From the NCBI RefSeq assembly GCF_030403775.1, contig NZ_JAQMWQ010000006.1, positions 186,001 to 250,000 of the forward strand: 64,000 nucleotides of DNA, read 5' to 3'. The position numbers and the translations under genes were made by a program. Below, one piece after another: positions 54,527-62,421 of the stretch. The notes beneath the pieces are model-generated. The model had not been told where the DNA came from and ran no database searches. It saw only the letters and a list, made by a program, of their open reading frames with translations. This DNA is from Paenibacillus sp. BSR1-1 (GTDB lineage: Bacteria; Bacillota; Bacilli; Bacillales; Cytobacillaceae). Position 1 is the stretch's first letter. Each line of letters begins with the position of its first letter.

Positions 54527-55402
54527 ATGAAAAGATTTTTACGTAATATTATTCGATTAGTTTTGATTATTGCAGGGTTCCTATTTATTTTTAAACTTCC
54601 ATCCTTATTAGGAATTGGAAAAGACCATGTTGTGTTTAATTTTGAAACGTTTTGGTTGGGTGTGAGGTCAGATTTTCAATCTTTATTTCGAATAAAGGAT
54701 GCAGCCTATCTTTCGTTTTTTAAGCAATTGAACATTGCGGAAAGTTATCAGTATTCCATTACGATACTATTTTTTAGTTTAATTTTTATTATTTTCATGG
54801 GTTTGGTATTTGCAGTTTTGGTTATTCTTGCTCCGGAAAAGCTGAGAAATAGTTTAAAAAGTGGTATTAACTTTTTTGAAGCAGTCCCAGATTTGTTAGT
54901 GATTTTTTTATTTCAGTTTTTTGTCATAATACTATATAAAAAAACAGGAATTAAATTTTTACAGTTATATGGGGTTTTCGGTGCAAAGCCATACTTTGTC
55001 CCAATCATAACAGTCTCCTTCCTGCCTTTATTTTTATTGATTCAGTTTTTAATTAAGGTTATAACCGACGAACAATCCCAGCAATACGTGCTCTACGCGA
55101 AAGCCAAAGGAATCGGACGCCTTAGAACCCTGCTTTTACATATTATGAGAAACATTTTTCCACTTTCTGTATTACAGCTCAGAACCATTGTTTGGGTACT
55201 ACTTTCCAATATTTATTTAGTTGAATATTTGTTTAACATTAATGGATTTACACAGCAATTTTTTAAAATCATTTCTATGGGAGGAGATTTCGTCTCGCTC
55301 GTAGTCTGTTTGCTAATGTTTTCGATTCCATTGTTGGTCATTGAAGCAGCAGGCTGGACGATTTCAAAGTTAATAAGAGGGAAGGAGCGCGTATCTATAT
55401 GA
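54527..55402 (+). CDS. ABC permease, DppB-like, without visible partner genes
   Basis: This 291-residue permease has six hydrophobic segments and the EAA loop YVLYAKAKGIGRLRTLLLHI typical of peptide-type permeases. It is diverged from the DppB-like protein at 22183. GGGGGG precedes ATG 54527. It pairs with the DppC-like gene that overlaps its stop by 4 bp (ATGA). No binding protein or ATPase gene lies within 10 kb on either side. Confidence 0.8.
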   Translation: MKRFLRNIIRLVLIIAGFLFIFKLPSLLGIGKDHVVFNFETFWLGVRSDFQSLFRIKDAAYLSFFKQLNIAESYQYSITILFFSLIFIIFMGLVFAVLVILAPEKLRNSLKSGINFFEAVPDLLVIFLFQFFVIILYKKTGIKFLQLYGVFGAKPYFVPIITVSFLPLFLLIQFLIKVITDEQSQQYVLYAKAKGIGRLRTLLLHIMRNIFPLSVLQLRTIVWVLLSNIYLVEYLFNINGFTQQFFKIISMGGDFVSLVVCLLMFSIPLLVIEAAGWTISKLIRGKERVSI

Positions 55403-56412
55403 CGAAATATAAAAAAACAATCATCGGTTCTTCGTTACTTCTTCTTCTGTTATTAATGAGTAATTTCTATCCTGCTTACGGACCGAAAGATTATAATCAT
55501 CAGGTTTTAGTTAAAAATGAACAAGGAGTGATCACTGGCAGGGCACCATTTCCACCTTCCGAAAAGCATTTGCTTGGAACTAATCGAAATGGTGAAGATA
55601 TTCATTGGCTTTTACTATTTGGGGCAAAATTCACGCTCATTTCTACATTTGGAGTTGCTATTTTAAGGGTGTTAATTGGAGGATTATTGGGGATTTTTCT
55701 ATCAATCTGGGCCCCTTTTTTAAAAAGTTATGTGAAGGACTTTTTCCTGCCTTTTCGTTATATCCCTTTAATTCTCATAGGTATTATATTAATGATTCCG
55801 ATTGTCGGGGATTTTAATGATGTTTCCATTTCATCGATTATAACCTATCAAATTATTATTCTCGTTTTTATTGGCGTACCGTCTGTAATAATATTCGCTT
55901 CAGATGTAACGGATGAGTTATTAAAAACATCCTTCGTTCAAAGTTCTATTCTGATGGGAGCTGGTAAATTTCATCTTATAAAAAGACATTTGCTGCCCCA
56001 TTTACGTTCATACAGCGTTTTATTTACCGTTCAGCAGCTGATCAGTACGCTTCACATAACGATGCAGCTTGGGCTGTTTGGAATGTTTCTCGGCGGAAGG
56101 AATCGGGCGGGAATCTTTGGAATTGATGACCCAGATAATCCACCGCCACATCCGGCAACAATCACTAATGAATGGGCCGGATTAATCGGCCAGAACTTTA
56201 ATGAATTTTTGCTTGCACCCTGGACTATCTTTAGTCCTGTGATTGGGTTTTTTATTGTCATTGCTATTGTTAATATGATTAAAAAAGAATTGGAAGAAAA
56301 CATGAGTGGCCTGCAGGTTGTGAAAAAGAGGGAAAAGAAGAAAAAGATCTCTAAGGATGAATCCCGATCCTTTGTGAAACGAGGCTTATTTGAATTCGTT
56401 CAGAAGCTTTAG
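55399..56412 (+). CDS. ABC permease, DppC-like, without visible partner genes
   Basis: This 337-residue permease has a signal-anchor-like first segment, the HLLGTNRNGEDI motif seen before the membrane domain in DppC proteins, six membrane segments, and a loop around GAGKFHLIKRHLLPHLRSY. The C-terminal basic tail (KKREKKKKISKDESRS) is unusual. It would need ATPases from another operon, for example those at 20150-22164. Confidence 0.8.
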   Translation: MTKYKKTIIGSSLLLLLLLMSNFYPAYGPKDYNHQVLVKNEQGVITGRAPFPPSEKHLLGTNRNGEDIHWLLLFGAKFTLISTFGVAILRVLIGGLLGIFLSIWAPFLKSYVKDFFLPFRYIPLILIGIILMIPIVGDFNDVSISSIITYQIIILVFIGVPSVIIFASDVTDELLKTSFVQSSILMGAGKFHLIKRHLLPHLRSYSVLFTVQQLISTLHITMQLGLFGMFLGGRNRAGIFGIDDPDNPPPHPATITNEWAGLIGQNFNEFLLAPWTIFSPVIGFFIVIAIVNMIKKELEENMSGLQVVKKREKKKKISKDESRSFVKRGLFEFVQKL

Positions 56413-56484
56413 CAGCATGATATTTTTGAACTAAATAAAAGTCATTGTGAATATCTTTGTATAAAAATAGGGGGAGAGTTGTCT

Positions 56485-56964
56485 ATGAACAGAAAAGATG
56501 TCATCCTTGAGCAGTTTTTATTATGTCATAACAAAAATGGCTGGTTTGTATCCTTTCAAAGTGCTGCAGCAGGGCTTACCGCTGAGCAGGCATTATGGAA
56601 AGGGGAGAAATCCGAAAACTCCATTTTGGAAATCGTCAGTCATTTGGTTTTTTGGAATGAACGATATTTAAAGCGGTTTAAAGAAATTCCAATTCCTGAA
56701 ATGGAAGGGGATAATGATACTACTTTCACTAATGTGCTAGAATGGACCGAGGCTGTCGAGAGGTTCAATGCTGTTATGACTGATTGGTATAGAGAGGTGA
56801 GTGAATGTAAGGATTCGAAATTTGATCAGCCCGTTCCGGATACGAATCATCCGTGGATTGAGACTTTAACAAGTATCACACTTCACAATGCTCATCATAT
56901 TGGTCAAATTGTCACCCTTCGTAAAATGCAGGGATCTTGGGAAAAGGAACAAGGTGTAAGTTAA
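56485..56964 (+). CDS. DinB family protein
   Basis: This 159-residue four-helix protein resembles the DinB/YfiT group. Metal-site histidines appear in EIVSHLVFWNERY and in HNAHHIGQIVTLRKMQG. Such proteins are often metal-dependent thiol transferases; a specific partner is not shown. ATG 56485 is the better start, with GGGGGAG eight bases upstream. It is monocistronic. Confidence 0.82.
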   Translation: MNRKDVILEQFLLCHNKNGWFVSFQSAAAGLTAEQALWKGEKSENSILEIVSHLVFWNERYLKRFKEIPIPEMEGDNDTTFTNVLEWTEAVERFNAVMTDWYREVSECKDSKFDQPVPDTNHPWIETLTSITLHNAHHIGQIVTLRKMQGSWEKEQGVS

Positions 56965-56980
56965 TCAGGATAGATGATCA

Positions 56981-57007
56981 AAACCGGACCTCGGTCCGGT
57001 TTTTTTA
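56981..57007 (+). terminator. terminator of the DinB-family gene
   Basis: AAACCGGACC and GGTCCGGTTT form a perfect stem with a two-base centre, followed by TTTTATT. Confidence 0.85.
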
Positions 57008-57019
57008 TTGAGGAAGGAA

Positions 57020-57248
57020 AAATTCTACAAAAATTAATAAGTATTCTACAAATTTATAAAGGGATCCTACGAAATTCTGAGTGAATTCTACAAATTATAA
57101 GGAGTATTATACAAAACCAAGAGGCTGCCTTCGAAATTAATTGGTATTCTACAAAAAATTAGAAAGATTTCACAAAAATAACTGGGTATTCTACAAAAAT
57201 AAGTGATTATTCTACAAAAATTAAGAGGTATTCTACAAATTTTGCCTA
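57020..57248. repeat. 21-bp tandem repeat array, about 11 units
   Basis: Units begin with GTATTCTACAAAAAT or a variant at 57020, 57041, 57062, 57083, 57104, 57125, 57144, 57165, 57186, 57207 and 57228. All steps are exactly 21 bp but one of 19. The core ATTCTACAA is exact in seven units, degenerate in the rest. On the minus strand part of the array is an open frame giving a seven-residue pattern (YFCRIPS), but there is no start or ribosome site, and the 19-bp unit shifts the frame. A 21-bp period is close to two turns of DNA. Confidence 0.85.
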
Positions 57249-57267
57249 GCATCGAAGCCACAAAAAA

Positions 57268-57290
57268 AGCAGGGTCTAGATGACCCTGCT
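57268..57290 (-). terminator. terminator of the AIM24-like gene
   Basis: AGCAGGGTC and GACCCTGCT flank a five-base loop; on the minus strand TTTTTTT follows. Confidence 0.85.
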
Positions 57291-57301
57291 CATGCTTAGT
57301 A

Positions 57302-58093
57302 TTAATCCCCACTAAACATATCAAAGATTCCCTTTGCAATACTGCCTTCATCCTTACTGCCTCCGCGGGAAGGGGCTGCAGCAAATACACGGCTGGCAAG
57401 GCGGCTGAATGGCAGTGATTGGATCCAAACGGCCCCTGGACCACGTAACGTAGCGAAGAATAAACCTTCACCGCCAAATAAGGCAGTTTTAACACCTTTA
57501 ACAAATTCAATATCATAACTAACACTGCTTTCCATGGCTACTAAACAGCCTGTATCCACTCGTAATGTTTGGCCGTGTTCAAGTTCTTTTTTTATTATCG
57601 TGCCCCCGGCATGGACAAACGCCAGACCATCGCCTTCCAGCTTTTGCATAATAAAGCCTTCTCCACCAAAAAAGCCTGCGCCAATTTTTCGCTGGAATTC
57701 AATTCCTACCTGAACCCCTTTTGCGGCTGCAAGAAATGCATCCTTTTGACAGATGATTTTCCCGCCATGTTGACTTAAATCCATTGGAATGATTTTACCA
57801 GGGTAAGGAGAGGCAAAGGAAACCCGCTTTTTTTCTGCTCCCGAATTGGTAAAGGTAGTCATAAACAAGCTTTCACCTGTAAGAACCCGTTTACCTGCAC
57901 TAAAAAGTTTTCCCATCAAGCCGCCACCGCCGCCAGCAGATCCATCACCAAAAATGGTCTCCATATGTATGTCATCTTCCATCATCATGAAGCTGCCTGC
58001 TTCAGCCACAACCGTTTCATGAGGATCAAGCTCAACTTCCACGAACTGCATATCATCGCCATATATCTTGTAATCGATTTCATGATTATTCAT
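57302..58093 (-). CDS. TIGR00266/AIM24 family protein
   Basis: This 263-residue soluble protein has the family pattern: [15 protein letters not shown] near the N-terminus, a glycine-rich [50 protein letters not shown], and [11 protein letters not shown]. The family forms a beta-helix-like trimer of unknown function, and its mitochondrial relative AIM24 affects membrane organisation. AGGG sits upstream of its ATG on the minus strand. A structured RNA candidate lies between this gene and a promoter-like sequence at 58299-58328. Confidence 0.88.
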   Translation of the reverse strand: MNNHEIDYKIYGDDMQFVEVELDPHETVVAEAGSFMMMEDDIHMETIFGDGSAGGGGGLMGKLFSAGKRVLTGESLFMTTFTNSGAEKKRVSFASPYPGKIIPMDLSQHGGKIICQKDAFLAAAKGVQVGIEFQRKIGAGFFGGEGFIMQKLEGDGLAFVHAGGTIIKKELEHGQTLRVDTGCLVAMESSVSYDIEFVKGVKTALFGGEGLFFATLRGPGAVWIQSLPFSRLASRVFAAAPSRGGSKDEGSIAKGIFDMFSGD

Positions 58094-58180
58094 TGTAATC
58101 CCTCCAAATTTTAAATAGTTCCTATTTACATTATAAAAAATTTAGGAGAAATATACTATTTTTAAATGAAGATAAAATAA

Positions 58181-58209
58181 AAAGACGTCTGTCAAAAACA
58201 GACGTCTTT
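58181..58209 (-). terminator. terminator-like hairpin in the AIM24-sulP gap
   Basis: AAAGACGTCTGT (58181-58192) pairs with ACAGACGTCTTT (58198-58209) around a five-base loop. On the minus strand it is followed by TTATTTTATC; the plus-strand T-run is short. It lies between a promoter-like sequence and the AIM24-like start, so it may attenuate that gene or end a short RNA. Confidence 0.7.
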
Positions 58210-58292
58210 TGCGTATTGAGGCGAAAAACCACACTCCACATTGTGTGTTCCTAAAAGGAATGTTTTTCGGCTTACACAATTCAGCTCATCGC
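58210..58292 (-). ncRNA. candidate structured RNA upstream of the AIM24-like gene
   Basis: CGAAAAAC (58222-58229) pairs with GTTTTTCG (58262-58269) and encloses two hairpins: CACAC/GTGTG (58230-58234 with 58243-58247) and TTCCT/AGGAA (58248-58252 with 58256-58260). This is a compact three-way junction. ATTGTGT (58240-58246) can instead pair with ACACAAT (58274-58280), which excludes the first hairpin. On the minus strand a -35/-10-like TTGTGT-N18-TAAGAT (58328-58299) precedes it and a terminator follows, as in a riboswitch or small RNA. I do not recognise the family. Coding on the plus strand ahead of sulP is less likely. Confidence 0.45.
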
Positions 58293-58436
58293 TTAATTAT
58301 CTTAACATTTATGGGCCAAAGAACACAAGAAAAAAATTTTGGTTTATTTTTCAAACAAAACTCTTGCTAGTATATGTGAATTATTCTATATTCAAATAAT
58401 CAGATATACAAAAATAAAAAGATGAGAAGGGTTTAT

Positions 58437-60182
58437 ATGTTTAGTGAAAAAAGGTTCCATCAATTTTCATTAAAAAGCGTACCAAAGGATTTGCTCTCAG
58501 GTTTGATTGTCGGGGTTATCGCAATTCCACTTGGTATGGCGTTCGCCATTGCTTCGGGGGTGAAGCCGGAGTATGGAATCTATACAACGATTGTTGCCGG
58601 GATTCTCATCTCTCTGTTGGGAGGATCGAAATATCAAATTGGCGGTCCTACTGGTGCATTTATTCCAATTTTATTTGGAGTAGTAGTGACATACGGATAT
58701 GAAAATCTCCTGATTGCTGGGTTTATGGCAGGAGTTATTCTTCTCTTGATGGGAGTGCTGAAGCTTGGGACCCTCATTAAATATATCCCTAGGCCAGTAA
58801 CAATCGGGTTTACTGCAGGGATTGCCGTTACGATTTTCACTGGACAATTAGCTAGTTTCTTAGGTTTAGAGGGAATCAAGAAGCATGAGGAATTTATACG
58901 CAACATTGAAGAAATCATGGTCCATCTTAACTCAACGAATGTTTTTAGTATTATCACAGCACTTATATGTTTAATTACGGTTATTTTTACACCAAAAATT
59001 GCACCAAAGGTTCCAGGTCCGCTTATTGGCTTAATTGTATCCACACTTGCGGCAACCCTATTTTATCCGTCACAAGTCGCAACCATTGGAACGGCATATG
59101 GAGAAATCCCAAGTACACTGCCTTCACTCCATATACCGAACCTTAATCTTGAGCAAGTTATGAAATTATTGAAGCCCGCCTTTATCATTGCGATGCTGGG
59201 AGGAATTGAATCCCTGCTGTCTGCTGTTGTGGCCGATGGGATGACAAATAGCCGGCATAACAGTAATAAGGAACTAATTGGGCAGGGAATCGCAAACATG
59301 ATCACCCCATTATTCGGCGGTATTCCCGCAACTGGAGCGATTGCCAGGACAGCTACAAATATAAAAAATGGTGCTGTTTCGCCATTTTCAGGGATCATTC
59401 ATGGTATTGTTGTTTTGATCGTGCTGCTGTTTTTTGCACCTTACGCTTCATACATCCCGCTTGCCAGCATGGCACCTATTTTGATGGTCGTCGCCTGGAA
59501 TATGAGTGAAAGGAAGGTATTTGCTCATATTTTAAAAACAAAATCGACAGATTCACTAGTACTTTTAGTTACGTTTTTATTGACGGTTTTTGTGAATTTG
59601 ACAACCGCGGTTGAGGTGGGGCTCGTCATGTCAGCCCTTTTGTTCACAAAACGGATGAGCGACCTAATGGTTACGGCGAAGGCCTTGCCAAATCAAAAGC
59701 ATAAGAATGGAAAAGTAGAGACTGGTATGGTCACTGATACACATGACTGTCCGCAAATCAGCATTTTTAATGTTGAAGGTCCGTTATTTTTCGGGGCAGC
59801 CGAAACCTTTGAAAAAACCATCATGAGCACAATAAACTACCGCCCCAAAATTTTATTGCTGCGAATGAGCAGAGTCCCGTTGATGGATACAACAGGTGAA
59901 GCGAATTTATCTAGTATTGTTCATCATTTTTCGAAAAATGGTATAGTATTGATATCAGGCTTAAATGCCCAGCCGGAAAGCGTTCTAAAGAGAACTGGGT
60001 TGTTTCAAACGATTGGCGGAGAGCATTTTTTTGAGCATACTGGAGAAGCCATTCAATATGCCCTCGAGCAAATTAATAAAAATAAATGCCTTGGCTGTAA
60101 GCATTTTGCCTTCAGGGAATGTAAGAAGCTATCTGCCACTGAGGCTGTTGAAGGTAGGAAGGGACTAACAGCTACCATCTAA
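58437..60182 (+). CDS. SulP family anion transporter with STAS domain
   Basis: This 581-residue transporter has 10-14 membrane segments (about 10-400), with the SulP motifs VGVIAIPLGMAFAIASG and GGPTGAFIPIL, followed by a cytosolic STAS domain (about 430-540, ISIFNVEGPLFFGAAETFE). SulP proteins carry sulfate, bicarbonate or other anions. The C-terminal CLGCKHFAFREC with three Cys is unusual. ATG 58437 has AGAAGGG five bases upstream; ATG 58422 lies before that. The ArsR-type gene follows 21 bp later. Confidence 0.9.
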   Translation: MFSEKRFHQFSLKSVPKDLLSGLIVGVIAIPLGMAFAIASGVKPEYGIYTTIVAGILISLLGGSKYQIGGPTGAFIPILFGVVVTYGYENLLIAGFMAGVILLLMGVLKLGTLIKYIPRPVTIGFTAGIAVTIFTGQLASFLGLEGIKKHEEFIRNIEEIMVHLNSTNVFSIITALICLITVIFTPKIAPKVPGPLIGLIVSTLAATLFYPSQVATIGTAYGEIPSTLPSLHIPNLNLEQVMKLLKPAFIIAMLGGIESLLSAVVADGMTNSRHNSNKELIGQGIANMITPLFGGIPATGAIARTATNIKNGAVSPFSGIIHGIVVLIVLLFFAPYASYIPLASMAPILMVVAWNMSERKVFAHILKTKSTDSLVLLVTFLLTVFVNLTTAVEVGLVMSALLFTKRMSDLMVTAKALPNQKHKNGKVETGMVTDTHDCPQISIFNVEGPLFFGAAETFEKTIMSTINYRPKILLLRMSRVPLMDTTGEANLSSIVHHFSKNGIVLISGLNAQPESVLKRTGLFQTIGGEHFFEHTGEAIQYALEQINKNKCLGCKHFAFRECKKLSATEAVEGRKGLTATI

Positions 60183-60203
60183 TAATAATTAGGAGTGGAA
60201 GAA

Positions 60204-60560
60204 TTGAATCTTGAAATGCAGCAGTTTAAAGCGGATTTTTTTAAAGCACTGGCGCATCCATTGAGAATCCGCATTTTGGAGCTATTAGCAGAAGGGGATA
60301 AAAACGTCAACGAAATCCAAACTCTGGTTGGCAGTGAAGGCTCTGCTGTCTCCCAACAGCTTACGATTTTAAGAGCCAAAAATATTGTTACAGGAACCAA
60401 AGAGGGAAATAAGGTCATTTACACACTGAAGGACCCAATGATTATTGAACTGTTGGCTGTTGCTAGACAAATCTTTAATAATCATCTTGTTGATACCATT
60501 ACAATATTGGATAAATTTAAAGAAGATGAAGAAGAGGAAACCATGGTACCGAAGAATTAA
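60204..60560 (+). CDS. ArsR family transcriptional regulator
   Basis: This 118-residue winged-helix regulator has FFKALAHPLRIRILELLAEGDKNVNEI, GSEGSAVSQQLTILRAKNIV and EGNKVIYTL, typical of ArsR. The usual metal cysteines (CVC) are absent, so it may not sense metal. It starts at TTG 60204 with AGGAG eight bases upstream and is cotranscribed with the SulP gene, the pairing seen in other Bacillus; it probably controls that transporter. Confidence 0.88.
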   Translation: MNLEMQQFKADFFKALAHPLRIRILELLAEGDKNVNEIQTLVGSEGSAVSQQLTILRAKNIVTGTKEGNKVIYTLKDPMIIELLAVARQIFNNHLVDTITILDKFKEDEEEETMVPKN

Positions 60561-60574
60561 ATTCTTCGGTCTTA
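60548..60574 (+). terminator. hairpin at the end of the ArsR-type gene
   Basis: ACCGAAGAAT and ATTCTTCGGT flank TAA and overlap the stop codon; only a short CTTATTG follows, so termination may be weak. Confidence 0.5.
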
Positions 60575-60727
60575 TTGTGAGCAACAGAAAACGATTACAA
60601 TTATTTTTCGACAAAATCCTGCATTGTCATTGTCTGCCTGAGAATTACACCCAATTTAATAGTCAAATTCCAAACAGAAATTGGTAGATTTGTAGAAACG
60701 TGTTGGTTTATGTCAATAGTACAATTC

Positions 60728-60756
60728 TTGACATATAAGCCTAAAAGCGGTATATT
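60728..60756 (+). promoter_or_regulatory. strong sigma-A promoter of the csp gene
   Basis: A perfect -35 TTGACA (60728-60733) and TATATT -10 (60751-60756) are separated by 17 bases. Confidence 0.88.
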
Positions 60757-60762
60757 TTAAAC

Positions 60763-60910
60763 AGCCGTTGCACGAGATTAGATTTATGTTACAAGCTTGT
60801 TCAAGGTTTTAACCGATGTTTGGATAAGGAACTGAAGTAAAGCTATCACGTTGTAATTTGGTGAATTTTACACATGGCTTTTATTCAAGCCAATAGGAGG
60901 ATTTTTTCAC
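60763..60910 (+). promoter_or_regulatory. 148-base leader of the cold-shock gene
   Basis: The start of transcription predicted from the promoter leaves a leader of about 148 bases. Near its end GGCTT (60876-60880) pairs with AAGCC (60887-60891), just before AGGAGG (60895-60900), ten bases from the ATG. Long leaders of this sort in csp genes change structure on cooling and raise translation. I did not find a distinct cold-box by eye. Confidence 0.6.
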
Positions 60911-61111
60911 ATGAAAAACGGTAAAGTAAAATGGTTTAATTCAGAAAAAGGTTTCGGTTTCATCGAAGCAGAAGACGGAAACGATGTATTCGTTCACTAT
61001 TCTGCAATCCAATCTGAAGGTTTCAAAACTTTAGAAGAAGGTCAAGAAGTTTCTTTCGAAGTAGTTGAAGGAGCTCGTGGACCACAAGCTGCTAACGTAA
61101 CTAAAAAGTAA
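60911..61111 (+). CDS. cold-shock protein (Csp family)
   Basis: This 66-residue single-stranded nucleic-acid chaperone has RNP1-type KGFGFIEA and RNP2-type VFVHYSAI motifs and the [16 protein letters not shown] start. The family melts RNA structure at low temperature. AGGAGG, a strong promoter and a long leader all point to high expression. The closest B. subtilis relatives are CspB, CspC and CspD; I cannot choose between them. Confidence 0.97.
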   Translation: MKNGKVKWFNSEKGFGFIEAEDGNDVFVHYSAIQSEGFKTLEEGQEVSFEVVEGARGPQAANVTKK

Positions 61112-61129
61112 TTTAAAAAAACCAATTAT

Positions 61130-61165
61130 AACAGTCCGGTAAATTGCCGGGCTGTTTTTTATTTT
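61130..61165 (+). terminator. terminator of the csp gene
   Basis: AACAGTCCGG and CCGGGCTGTT (one G-T pair) flank a seven-base loop, followed by TTTTATTTT. Confidence 0.88.
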
Positions 61166-61275
61166 ACAAAAATATTACCCTTAATTCCAGTAAACTGCCA
61201 GCATTTCCAAGACCTTAATACATGGTATTTTGCTATAATAGAATCATTGAGAAAAAATGCAGTGGGGTGAAGCAC

Positions 61276-62421
61276 TTGAAATTTATCCATACAGCCGATT
61301 GGCATTTAGGCAAACTGGTCCATGGTGTATATATGACAGAAAATCAGCGGGAAGCACTTGAACAATTTATAGAAATTGTCGCCGAGGAAAAGCCTGATGC
61401 GGTTATCATCGCAGGCGATTTATATGATCGTTCCGTTCCGCCAACCGATGCCGTTGAGTTACTTGATGAAATTCTTTTTAAAATTAATGTTGAATTAAAA
61501 ACACCTGTCGTGGCCATTGCTGGAAATCACGATAGTGCTGAAAGACTTTCTTTTGGCAGCTCGTGGTACAAGCATAGCCAATTCTATTTATCTGGCAAGT
61601 TATCAAACAGCTTCAAGCCCGTCCATATCAACGGGGTAAACTTTTATCTCGTGCCTTATGCCGAACCGGGTGTTGTAAGACAGCTCCTAGGAGATGATTC
61701 CATCCATTCTCATCAGGATGCGATGAAAACACTGATTGGCAAAATGGAAGAAACGCTTAATCCGAATGAACCTAATGTCTTGGTCGGTCATGCCTTTGTG
61801 CTGGGAGGACAAACCTCTGACTCCGAACGGATTCTGTCGGTTGGCGGCTCGGGATGTGTCGGTGCCGAACTGTTTGAACCATTTTCATATACTGCACTTG
61901 GCCACTTACACAGTCCGGATGCGATTAAACACAACAAAGTGAAATATTCTGGATCCCTTTTAAAATACTCTTTTTCCGAAGCCAAACAGAACAAATCTAT
62001 TTCGATCATTGAAATGGATGATAAAGGTAACTTTACTCATCGCTACCGCTCCCTCACACCAAAACATGATATGAGGGAACTAGAAGGACATTTGGAAGAA
62101 TTACTTGACCCGCACTTTTATGAAAAAGAACGAATCCATGACTATTTAAAAATCACCCTGCTTGATGAAGGGGCCTTAATTGATCCGATTAATAAACTGC
62201 GACAGGTATTTCCAAATGTTTTGCATCTTGAGCGGAAAATTGATGTTACTGATTTAAAGAAAAAGCAGTCTTTCAATGCTGTCAGAAGTGAGAAAAAATC
62301 AGAGATTGAGTTATTCGAGCAATTTTATACGGAAATGACCACGTCCGAATTTACCCAGGATAAAAAGGATGCAGTGGTTGGGGTTATTGAAAAAGTACTA
62401 AAGGGGGAAATGGTGAAATGA
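61276..62421 (+). CDS. sbcD: SbcD, Mre11-like nuclease subunit of SbcCD
   Basis: This manganese-dependent nuclease (381 residues) works with SbcC to cut DNA hairpins and blocked ends. Phosphoesterase motifs are visible: HTADWHLG (6-13), IIAGDLYDRSVP, AIAGNHDSAERL, VGHAFVLGG and ALGHLHSPD. The TTG start at 61276 follows GGGGTG; the frame extends to 61222 without a ribosome site. It overlaps sbcC by 4 bp (ATGA). Confidence 0.95.
   Translation: MKFIHTADWHLGKLVHGVYMTENQREALEQFIEIVAEEKPDAVIIAGDLYDRSVPPTDAVELLDEILFKINVELKTPVVAIAGNHDSAERLSFGSSWYKHSQFYLSGKLSNSFKPVHINGVNFYLVPYAEPGVVRQLLGDDSIHSHQDAMKTLIGKMEETLNPNEPNVLVGHAFVLGGQTSDSERILSVGGSGCVGAELFEPFSYTALGHLHSPDAIKHNKVKYSGSLLKYSFSEAKQNKSISIIEMDDKGNFTHRYRSLTPKHDMRELEGHLEELLDPHFYEKERIHDYLKITLLDEGALIDPINKLRQVFPNVLHLERKIDVTDLKKKQSFNAVRSEKKSEIELFEQFYTEMTTSEFTQDKKDAVVGVIEKVLKGEMVK

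Noticed and set aside
57020..57248. CRISPR array
   Set aside because: The period is 21 bp in total, far too short for repeat plus spacer. Units are degenerate and no cas gene is near.
57088..57525. Minus-strand frame containing the heptad FCRIPxY
   Set aside because: It overlaps the AIM24-like gene out of frame and ends in the repeat array; the heptad is a by-product of the 21-bp period. The array itself is kept as a finding.
60607..60615. Spo0A-box-like TTCGACAAA upstream of the csp gene
   Set aside because: A nine-base match is expected by chance several times in AT-rich DNA of this size, and it lies over 100 bp upstream of a strong constitutive-looking promoter.
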